Of a stretch of DNA of 64,000 bases, positions 55,732 through 64,000 are shown one piece after another. The translations under genes were made by a program, and so were the position numbers. How positions within the stretch are numbered: position 1 is the stretch's first letter; each line of letters starts with the position of its first letter. Source of the stretch: Clavaria fumosa (Eukaryota; Basidiomycota; Agaricomycetes; Agaricales; Clavariaceae); assembly GCA_951802425.1 (NCBI GenBank), contig OX637795.1, positions 4,134,501-4,198,500 of the forward strand. The letters are read 5' to 3'. Below the pieces are notes generated by a model. That model was not told the origin of the DNA. It did no database searches and worked only from the letters and a program-made list of their open reading frames with translations.

Positions 55732-56935
55732 GTCATGGGAAGAATGACAAAGTCGATTATGTAACCAAGGCAAACTACAACAAAGGCAACACGACTAGGA
55801 CAACCGCAACACTAGAGACAGGAAAACCAAAGTACCAATGGCAATCAAGAGCGAGGAGATGCTCCTCGCTGTTGATGGCCATTGGGGATTGGTTTATGGG
55901 ATCGAAGCACCTAAGTAATACAAAAACCAATCCGAAACCAGAAACTATGTATTACGTCAAAAGGAAACTTCGACGTTCGGGCCACTAGACCCAGAGCCTA
56001 TCCTCGTCCACCAATTGAGAAGGAGACTCCCCAGCCTGGACACACTCGCCCTCGACGTCTGGTAGAGCCACCGTAGCCATCGCAGGGGCTGACAGAGGGG
56101 ATGAGGGCGGGGGAGTGGAGTTCCACCCGGAGTAGGAGGTGGGAGAAGTCCACCGAGTAGGGGGAGTGCAATCCCATCCTGCAAGAAAGTAATCAGCAAA
56201 GCGAATGAGAAATGGAAGAAAAGATGGTACTGTGGGGGTCCTCGAGTAGGTCACAGATAAGGTTGCCCAGGCGGACGACTCGAGGACATCCCGACGCAAA
56301 ATGGCCAGGATGGCTGCAAGCGTAGCATCGTCGAGCAACGGTAAGAATGAGGAGGTCGTCGGCTCCCCTCTGAACGGCCCAGTGGAAGGCCGCACAAGAG
56401 AGTACAAGGGGGGCGACTTGTTGGAAGACATTGGAGGAGGGGAGGAAGTTAAGCTTGTGAGGGCCCCAGCACATAACAGAGGATGGGGGAAGAGAAGCGG
56501 TACAGGCCCTCCTTATATACTACAAGGGACGGATAAGAGCCGGAAGATAAGCGAGGCGGTGGGAAAGGACCGTCACACAGGAACACATGATGGGTGAAGG
56601 AGCATGTGGAGATAAGCCATGCCATGTGGAAGACTGTGGAGCAGCACATGGGCCGATGAGCGAAAGGCGATGACGTCCAAGATAAGAGTGTAGGGCAGCA
56701 TTCGGCAAGCTGCGGGCTGCGCGGCCCCACAAGGGCAGCTGCGTCAAAGAGCAGTAACAGGCAGCTGCGGACTGAGCAGGCTTGCGGAAGAGTACGCCGC
56801 AGTAGATGGATAGCATCCTTGGGCTGCGGACGATGGACTTCGCCGCAGGAACCCGCAGCACCCCTGAGGTATATAAGGGGTGCAGTGACATGGGAAGCCC
56901 CTTAGCGTTGTTCACTTGTCCCTTATCACCTTATC
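55732..56935 (+). repeat. Probable gypsy 5' LTR
   Basis: Begins TGTCATGGGAAG, contains a TATA box (GTATATAAGG near 56870) about 60 bp before the end region, and is followed by TTGGTGAAATCAC, which could be a primer site, and then a gag-like ORF. No second copy is present, so both ends are provisional. Confidence 0.4.
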
Positions 56936-57041
56936 GTACTTTGGTGAAATCACACTGGCTTTCCCTACTGCCAACAAGAGATACCCCCTCTCCTCCTGGC
57001 CCGAAGTAGCAACTACGCCAACCTCCAGACGGATCTACCCG

Positions 57042-57437
57042 ATGCTGGCTCAGCGACGAACGCAGATCACACAACTCACACACCACCTGACTGAGTTCAG
57101 TCATTCTATTTGCGTCGATATCCTTGGACGCGATCACCCCGACCGCCAAGCCCTCGAGCACACACTCGCGCGAGGAATAGCCAATCTCAGGCAGCGAGTT
57201 ATCGAAGCCTCTGACTCCGAGTACAGAGCCAGAACCACCCTACTTCGCTCTTTCCTAGGCCCCGGAAGACCCAGTGACAGAGTAATTTCCCAATTCGACC
57301 CAATTGACCAGACAGCGTTCGATCCTCTCATTCCAGCACTCGGGACTGACATAATCCTGGGACCTGATCACCTGATGGAAAGCACCTCCGAGCCTTCGGC
57401 CCCGCTTCCCGTAACAAAAATGTACTTTGGGTACTAA
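57042..57437 (+). CDS. N-terminal part of a gypsy-type gag
   Basis: ATG 57042 opens MLAQRRTQITQLTHHLTEFS and the frame runs 131 codons to TAA/TAG-type stop at 57437, with ARGIANLRQRVIEASDSEYR and PGRPSDRVISQFDPIDQTAF. The frame is also open upstream to 56916 without ATG. Placement after an LTR-like promoter region and the charged helical N-terminus suggest retrotransposon gag, but I recognise no diagnostic motif. The rest of the protein is absent because the gypsy-3 LTR lies immediately downstream. Confidence 0.4.
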   Translation: MLAQRRTQITQLTHHLTEFSHSICVDILGRDHPDRQALEHTLARGIANLRQRVIEASDSEYRARTTLLRSFLGPGRPSDRVISQFDPIDQTAFDPLIPALGTDIILGPDHLMESTSEPSAPLPVTKMYFGY

Positions 57438-57483
57438 TATCCAAGTTATAATGGTAGTAATACAGTATCATATTCTAACTAAC

Positions 57484-57708
57484 TGTAATCTTTCTATCCC
57501 TCAGAAGAACCAGACTCAACTGTATATTGAGTTAGTAGTTCTAAGTAGAGGGATCTACCCTCTCTGTATAGTTGCAACAGCATATATATAGGCGAGCAGC
57601 CCTTCAGAGGGCCACTGATGTAAGCATAGCCAAGCGGCTATGCTTATGGAACTAAATATGGTAGGTAGATTATGTAATAGAAAAAGATAAAAGGCCTGGG
57701 GCCTTACA
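57484..57708 (-). repeat. 3' LTR of gypsy-3, 225 bp
   Basis: In element orientation starts TGTAAGGCCCCAGGCC and ends GAAAGATTACA. Matches 37522-37745. CTAAC at 57479-57483 is the expected place for one copy of the target duplication; the other end is not in the window. Confidence 0.85.
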
Positions 57709-58005
57709 CCCTCCCCCACCGGAGAGGCCCCTAACCAGAGACGATGCGTGGACAGCGTGGGATGATGAGCAGGATCATATAAGAATTTAGAGGGGCGTGT
57801 CCCCTTGGGCAGGGTTGCCACCATGTCACTGGGTGCGATCCCCTCCTGGGGCCTTTGCCTAGTGCTGATGGGTCCTGCCTAGTGGTCTGCATGATCTGCC
57901 CCCAGTTGGACAGCATGTCACAAGTGGCATGCCCTGGTGGGGGGTGCCCCAAGTGCTGCTGTCTCGTCCTGTGGGGTAGGCAATTTTTCTTAAAGGCTTG
58001 GATGC

Positions 58006-59693
58006 TTAGTCTGAGCCCTGCTTGTAGTTGCACAGTGGCTTGCCCTCATCGTTGCTCCAGTTGGGTGATGATGCAACAGGCCTCTTCGCAGCCTTNNNNN
58101 NNNNNNNNNNNNNNNNNNNNNNNNNNNNNNNNNNNNNNNNNNNNNNNNNNNNNNNNNNNNNNNNNNNNNNNNNNNNNNNNNNNNNNNNNNNNNNNNNNNN
58201 NNNNNNNNNNNNNNNNNNNNNNNNNNNNNNNNNNNNNNNNNNNNNNNNNNNNNNNNNNNNNNNNNNNNNNNNNNNNNNNNNNNNNNNNNNNNNNNGCCCA
58301 TCCTTATTTCCTCAACATAGCGGTGCAAGTCTGACACTGCGCCTCTGTCACCTTTCGGGGTCATAGGGGGAATTTCCCCCTTCTCCCCTACGAAGGAGAG
58401 CCACAATTCTTGGGGGAGCAATGGCTCCCCAGTCTCTATAAACTCCCTAATGGGAGGCACACCCACTCTCGTCATTGCCAGCAGCAATGTCTGGTACAAC
58501 GGATAGGAGGGTACTCCCCCTCCTGTGACTTCCGAGGGTCCTGCCCTCAGGGATGGGTTGCCCATCCCTCCACTTTCTTGCAACATCTGCCCCTGCAGAT
58601 GGCATGCTACCCAGTCTGCTGATTTCTCGATGCCAGCAGGAACTCTCCAGTTCCTCAGAAGCCAGTCCTCGACTGGTGTAGGCGGCTTAGCCACTGTGGC
58701 ATTCTTCTGGGCCTCCTTGATTGCCCAGTGCATCTTCATCATGGCAGTCATATCATAACTGCCATCAGGCACTCCATGGTGTGCCTGCTGGTTGAGGGCT
58801 ATCACCTCCTCAACCATCCTCAACTCAATGGCCCATGCGCTGGGTTTCACAGACATCCCGGATGGCCATGGGTAGCCATCCGGAGCTCTGTCTGGTTGGG
58901 AGACATTGAAGGGGTAACCCCTTGTCAGAGGCGTGAGGATCATCTCCGCGAAAGTTCACTTATGCTTATGCCTCAGTGAGGCATCAGGATTCTGCTGGCT
59001 GACTCCAGCAGGTGGAAGAGGGGGATAACCCTCTTCAATACTCATGGGGATGTCAACATCCCCTGTAGGCAGCACTATGTCCACATACAAAATGGTGGTG
59101 CAGGCCCATTTCGGGTCCCGCTCTAAGGGATCCCTTTCGGGCCCCTTTCCCTTTGCTGCGGTTCGCAGCATGGCAAGCTCTTCATTGGCAGCTGCCAACT
59201 TTTCCGTCAGGGAGAGAATCTTCTCCTGTGCCCCTCTAAGGTCTTCTTTGACCTTGTCCAAGTTATCATAAGCTTTTTCAAGCTTTTGCCGATGTCCCGA
59301 GCAAAGGGCACTGCCCTTCTCATTATCCTTGTGCAAGTCTCCCAACTGGTGCTGCATCACCTCGAGCTCCAGCCCAAGTTCACACTTAGCGCTTTCCTGC
59401 ACTCCCTTAAGCATGTGCTGAAATGCTTCATCTGAGTGCAGCAGCGACTCGAAGATATGGCAACGGAACCTGATGCACTGATGGCACCGGGATCCGTGAG
59501 TGATCACATGGATGATGCGATCCTGGACCCAGGGGAGGGCCTCCTCCCCTTGCAACAACAATGGCTGGGATAACCCAGCTGTTCTGATGATGCTCGTCGG
59601 CAGTGAGTTTCCTGGCGTGAGGCCAGGGACAGCAGTGGCAGTGGCAGTGCAGGTAGTGCAAGGAGATGGGGTTTCCCCCATCAGATCATCCAT
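58006..59693 (-). pseudogene. gypsy-3 extra ORF between integrase and 3' LTR, unknown function
   Basis: ATG at 59693 (MDDLMGETPSPCTTC) opens a frame of over 500 codons to TAA at 58008-58006. Residues about 95-210 form a predicted coiled coil (EVMQHQLGDLHKDNEKGSAL, KLEKAYDNLDKVKEDLRGAQ, LTEKLAAANEEL). Then come DVDIPMSIEEGYPPLPPAG, an in-frame TGA at 58958-58956 where CGA (Arg) would fit, AIELRMVEEVIALNQQAHHG, PPTPVEDWLLRNWRVPAGIE and IREFIETGEPLLPQELWLSF. The frame changes across the 200-N gap, so the gap length is not real. The ending is shared with 36981-37223. No known catalytic or zinc motif is visible. It may be an accessory or structural protein of this gypsy lineage. Confidence 0.65.
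58096..58295. other. Assembly gap of exactly 200 N
   Basis: A placeholder-length gap. Coding frames on the two sides are out of register by this length, so the true size differs. Confidence 0.99.
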
Positions 59694-60057
59694 GGTAATG
59701 GCTGATGAAGAAAAGAGAAAAAGAGGGCAGACCCTCTTAAGGTTTTGTACCTTACAGTGGAGCCACCACGTGACTCGATTATGGTGGCTTGCAACCCCAC
59801 AGTCTGGCTCGATTGTGCTCACTTCTCCATGCTCTGCTCAAGGGCGCCTAGGCAGCGCCCTTCATGAGTCCACACCTTGTAGTTCAAGGTAGTGGTCTAG
59901 AGCTGCTAGCTCTTTGACTCCCATATATGGCTCCCAAGTCATATCTCCGAGGTTCCATCAGACCTCGCATTCTAGGTGGCGCCCTTCCCACCTATGGCCA
60001 ATAATGGCATCTACCAGCCATTCCTCCTTTGGATCCATTCCAAAGTCATAAAGACTT

Positions 60058-60760
60058 TCACTTCTCAACATGGAAATAACACATTGTTGTTTGGCTCATG
60101 TCGCTGTAACCGGCTGACAGGTAGATTCTCCTCGACTTTCGCGAGTCAGGGAGCTCCAGCTCATATGTAGACATTTCTGGTCTACATGACCATATTGGGT
60201 AGGGCCCAATGAACTTAGGCATGAGCTTTTTAGCTCGCCTTTTAGGGAGATTCAGGTTCTCTGTTGAGAGGTAGACTAGCTCTCCCTCTCTAAATGGGTG
60301 TTCTTCCCATCTACACTGGTTAGTGTAAAATGTCTGGTGGATGCAACTTTCTATGATCGTGTTGTGTGCCATTGAAAGGTTGAGTGTGGCCTTCTCTGCG
60401 AACATCCTTACTCCCCTGGGCACAGCCTGGAGGTCATCTGGCAACTCTGCCATTATTTGGGGCATGTACCCATAGGTCAACTTGAATGGGGCAAATCCTG
60501 TTGATGTGCTTACTGATGCGTTAATGGCAAACTCAACCACTGGGATTCGTTCTGCCCAATCTGCCTGGTCCGGCTGGACCACAGATTGGAGGATCTGTGA
60601 TATGGATCGGATTGATTGTTCCGTTGCTCCATCCGTTTGCAGATGGAAAGCTGTGGACATCCGCAGCTTAACACTGAGCAATCAGTGAGTCCCCTGCCAA
60701 AAGGCAGAGGTGAATCTAGGATCACGATCTGACACGATGGTGACAATGGCGGCAGAGGTG
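60058..60760 (-). pseudogene. gypsy-3 integrase, core end and C-terminus
   Basis: Reading leftwards: TIVSDRDPRFTSAFWQGTH, a TGA codon near 60689, LRMSTAFHLQTDGATEQSIR with the catalytic Glu, FAINASVSTSTGFAPFKLTY, then NLNLPKRRAKKLMPKFIGPY and a C-terminal YELELPDSRKS ending at 60058. The second catalytic Asp (SDRD) and Glu are present; the first Asp and the zinc finger lie in the lost 5' part. No chromodomain is seen. The right boundary near 60735-60760 is a junction with GC-rich repeat sequence. Confidence 0.8.
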
Positions 60761-61960
60761 TAACGAACCACGAGAGGGGTAGTGACGACCATGACAGTGA
60801 CGGCGACGACTTGAGGTGCGTCCTGTTCACTTTTGTTATATTTTCAATTTAAATTTAATTTGATTCTTAAGTCTTCCAGGCCTGTGATGAGGACTACGAC
60901 AGCGAGTGGCCATGCCGTCTCCCTAGGCGCCTCGGGGGGGTAAGGTGCGGCAGCAGTGATGTGGGGAACAATGACAGCGGTGGTGGCAACGTGGGGAACA
61001 ACGATGGCAGTGGCGGTGACATGGGGAACAATGACAGCGGCAACATGGGCGACGATGATGGCGGGCGGCTCCCTCTCTCCCTCTCCCTCCCTCCCTCTCG
61101 ACGGCGATGGCGACGGCAGTGTAACAAACGACGACAGGACTCTCTAATAACCCTCTGTGGGTTGTGACGAAGGTAATAGTACCATTATTTAATTACATTT
61201 CGGTTTTTTAAAACTTAGCCCCTTTTTCTTCCAGGAGACAGCAACAGCCATGGCGGCAGCGACGGCGGGGCACAGGTGCGTCCTGTTAATTTCAATTTAA
61301 TTGTCAATTTAAATTTAATCCCTTTTTTTTTAAAGAGCCTCGGCAGCCGTAGCTGCGATGACGACGACGGATGCTGCAGCTCCCTTTCCCTCTCCCAAGT
61401 GATGAGGAATGATGATGGTGGGAGCGGCGATGTGGGCTGCGCCCTCTGCCCCCCTCTCTTCCCTAGGCGATGAGGGACGACGAGGGCAGCCACGGTGGCT
61501 CCCTCTCCCTCCCCTGGCCAATGACAGATGATGACGGCGGCGGAGGCAATGTGAGCAACGAGGACGGCAGGCGGCACCGTCTTCCCTAGCCGAGGACAGA
61601 TGTTGGCGGCGGCGGAGGCGATGTGAGCAACGAGGACAGCGGGCGGCACCGTCTTCCCTAGCCGAGGACAGATGTCGGCAGCGGCAGCGGCGGCCATGTG
61701 GGTGATGAGGACAGTGGGCGGCGCTGACAGACAATGAGGGCGGCCACAGCGGCACCCTCCCCCTCTCTCCCCTGGGCAATGATGGACAATGAGGGCAGCC
61801 ATGGTGTCGCCTAGGGGTGGGCAGTGCCATCTCCCCTCTCTACAGATGTAAATAGTTAAATTTTTTAAACTAAAAACTTTTAAGCCCCTTTGTCTTTGGG
61901 AGGAGCAGGTGACACAGGAGTAATACAAATTGTGAGCAGAGGTAAGGGGCCAGTGCAAAC
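60736..61960. repeat. GC-rich GACGGC/GGCGGC block with internal duplicated modules
   Basis: Triplet-like GACGACG, GGCGGC and GTGAGCAACGAGGACGGC words alternate with an AT-rich module (GTGCGTCCTGTT ... CAATTTAAATTTAAT) found at about 60815-60880 and 61270-61335, and in partial form at 61185 and 61840. A duplicated unit AGCCGAGGACAGATGT lies at 61593 and 61661. Composition resembles tracts in elements A and B, but no CATCAG ends were found. It separates gypsy-3 from the Helitron and truncates both. Confidence 0.6.
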
Positions 61961-64000
61961 CGCTCCTTCTTCTTACAATTTGAGGCCTGGAACCTCTGAC
62001 AATGACTGGCAGAGTCTGCTGGAAATCACCACCAAAGACCACAGTGAGACCTCCAAATAACCTGTCACAGGCCCTAATGTCCTTTAGAGTGTTGTTGACT
62101 GCCTCTGGGATGTGACAATGTTGCATGGGCACCTCATCCCAGATGATTAAGTGAGCTGCCTGGAAGAGCTCTGCCTCCATACTATTCCTCTTGATTGCAC
62201 ATGTAGAGGATTCATGAACCTGAAGTGGAATCTTGAACCTGGAATGGGAAGTCCTTCCACCCTTTAGAAGCAAAGCAGCAATTCCAGAGGAGGCCACACA
62301 AATCACAATCTTCCCCTGGGCTCTCAATGCATGACAGAGTGTGTTGTAAATGAAAGTTTTTCCAGTTCCACCAGGGCCATTAAGAAAGAAGCAATGTCCA
62401 GACTTGGAGGTGACTGCATCCATGATCTGATCAAATGCATGCCTTTGCTCCTCATTGAGCATGGGAATCTGCTGGTCTGCCAAGCTCTGCTCCTGGACCA
62501 CATCATAGTCACACTGCTCTGCAATGAGCCTATTGCCCACCAAGTGCTGCCAGTCCATGTGGGGGAGGGGCATGGGAGGATAGTCTGAGAGAGACTTGTT
62601 GCTGGAGTGCAGCAAAATGTCAATGAGGTGGAGACCATAATCAAAGGCATCCTCTTCAGTAGGGTTATCCCTGCCAAGTCTCCTAAGGGTATGCCTCAGA
62701 TCATCACATACAAACTCCCTAAATTGCATCCACAGCTGCTCAGGCTGAGCAGGCTGACAGTCTCTGAGGATGATGGCAAAGAGAGACCTGAGCTGTTTCC
62801 CAGTCTGCATGGTGCTGGCATCCTGCAAACAGAGAATCCACTCATTGTCATCTTCCAAGAACCCTCTAGCCATGCAAGAGGCCTTAAATGTGGGATGGAC
62901 AGTGCCATTGAAGGTGAGGAGGTCCTGAAAGGATGTAGCACCCTATCAAGCAAATTCATTAGCATTATGAAGCCAATTACAGTGTCAAGGAGACTGTCTG
63001 ACCTTGACTGCAGTCAACAAAGTCCTGAGGTAGAAGCACTCTCCAGCAGATGGTGGAACATAGTACATTCTCCCAATTGCAAAGCCTCTAGATCTGGGCT
63101 TCCACATGTTCCTACTGGCCAACCAAGTAAACCTTTGAGGAAACTCATGGTAGAGAAGGTTCTTGGCATCCTCATATGTGGCATTGGCCTTGAAGTATGC
63201 AGTAAGTGTGGTGTCTTTGTCTGCAGCCTTGACAATGACCTCCTGAATGTCTCTCTGCTGGTCTGAGTTCCAAGTGACACATTGCTAGCCAGGCAGGTGG
63301 ATGGAGAGCCTAACAACATTGGGAATCTCTCCATGCATGTCAAACATCATCAACCTCCAGAAGGCCTCATGAGTGCCCACCCATCTGGCATCCAGGTAGA
63401 GCCTGACTTCATCATCACAGGTGCCAAATTGCATAGAGACATGATCATGTTCTTTGTAGATGTACTTGAAAATGTACTTGAAGGACTTGATGCTGATGAC
63501 ACATTCGACATTGAAATGGCAACTGTACTTGTGCAGAAGGAATGGACAGTGTGGCACTACCCAGCAATTGTCAACCTGGCATCCCCTCATTTCATGCAGC
63601 CTTCCATTATCTCGATGTTGGTAAGCAACATAAGAATCATCAGAGATGGTGGTCTGATCCCTAAAAGGCTTTGGGAAATTCTTAGCACAGCTGCCATTCT
63701 CCATGCAAGGGGCATTAGGGTTGAGAGCACCACAGGGAACATGCACCATATACTTTTTCACCAAGGCATACAGCTCTGGATCCTCCTCTGGGTCAGGGAA
63801 CTCTGCACAGAGCATAGAATTTACATCTTCTGGAGTGTGCAATTTGTGGTCATGGTGGAGTATGATGATCATGTGAATATGGGGGAGATTGTGCTTCTGG
63901 AACTCAATGGTGTACACATAGGCCTGCACCTCACCAAGAATTTTCTGCTTAGTGATGTCATTAATGAAATCCTGGACCCTGGCATGGAAGACTCTGGAGA
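61961..64000 (-). pseudogene. Helitron Rep/helicase, truncated at the 3' side and running off the window
   Basis: Open from the right edge leftwards. Rep part: KILGEVQAYVYTIEFQKHNL then PHIHMIII, the HUH metal-binding motif, and SFKYIFKYIYKEHDHV. TAG at 63287-63285 (CAG expected) interrupts HLPGxQCVTWNSDQQ. Then FPQRFTWLASRNMWKPR and RMYYVPPSAGECFYLRTLLT. A 60-nt GT..AG segment (63002-62943) can be removed in frame as an intron, giving [17 protein letters not shown]. The PIF1-type helicase has Walker A GPGGTGKT near 62370, Walker B IIWDEVPM and [20 protein letters not shown]. It ends at QI followed by GTAAGA, a donor-like site near 61967; motifs IV-VI are missing. Helitrons are rolling-circle transposons; this copy is dead on current evidence. 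Confidence 0.88.

Larger units (their letters stand above)
57484..60735 (-). mobile_element. gypsy-3, 3' half (integrase, extra ORF, 3' LTR)
   Basis: Reading right to left: integrase core and C-terminus, an additional ORF, polypurine tract CCGGTGGGGGAGGG (57709-57722) and a 225-bp LTR. The 5' portion is replaced at about 60735 by GC-rich repeat sequence. A 200-N gap (58096-58295) interrupts the extra ORF. A second copy of the family end is at 36981-37745. Confidence 0.8.

Noticed and set aside
56193..56474. Minus-strand frame with CYACSHPGHFASGC (zinc-knuckle pattern)
   Set aside because: It overlaps a longer minus frame (55985-56431) and lies in a probable plus-strand LTR. No flanking gag features.

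Overview
The window looks like a repeat-dense piece of an agaricomycete (mushroom-forming basidiomycete) genome. Coding sequences carry introns of about 48-181 nt with GT..AG ends. The mobile genes are Ty1/copia, gypsy, DIRS-like, KDZ, pogo-like, hAT-like and Helitron types. The host-like genes are a small HMG-box-like protein and a fragment resembling the cleavage/polyadenylation factor CFT1 (CPSF160). No prokaryotic features are seen. I cannot name the species.

Layout. 172-6323: a five-exon host gene whose intron 1 holds a near-complete copia element (319-5109, 310-bp LTRs, 5-bp target duplication). 6608-6946: pogo-type transposase remnant. 7520-16407: decayed gypsy element (gypsy-1) split by three later insertions, a 1.76-kb TIR element, a 580-bp hAT-like element and a reversed solo LTR; each has visible target duplications. 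16408-23765: second gypsy (gypsy-2) whose reverse transcriptase is open but lacks two catalytic aspartates. 23766-27230: 5'-truncated copia split by a 2.27-kb element with CATCAG termini and a 2-bp TT duplication. 28986-33000: fragments of a KDZ transposase, an RNase H and a DIRS-like gag ORF, plus a 695-bp foldback.

32989-48620 may be one very large CATCAG-type element. It contains an inverted pair of 10-bp-unit minisatellites, several foldbacks, 3' ends of gypsy elements, a complete non-autonomous LTR element (39681-44331, identical-length 841-bp LTRs, no coding capacity) and another CATCAG element (45409-48594) full of trinucleotide repeats. 48621-53705 holds host-gene debris: an unrecognised multi-exon pseudogene on the plus strand and a CFT1-like pseudogene on the minus strand, separated by a hAT-like MITE and a 13-bp minisatellite carrying a solo LTR. 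53706-64000 holds a 179-bp CATCAG MITE, a hAT-like element, a gypsy LTR plus gag start, the 3' end of a minus-strand gypsy with an extra ORF after integrase (crossing a 200-N gap), a GC-rich repeat block, and a Helitron Rep/helicase running off the right edge.

Almost nothing here works as a pathway. The sequence is a stack of nested insertions that can be ordered in time. A recurrent theme is CpG decay: 8 of 9 LTR differences in the first copia, several CGA-to-TGA stops, and both lost catalytic aspartates of gypsy-2 fit transitions at CpG. That suggests a methylated, silenced compartment.
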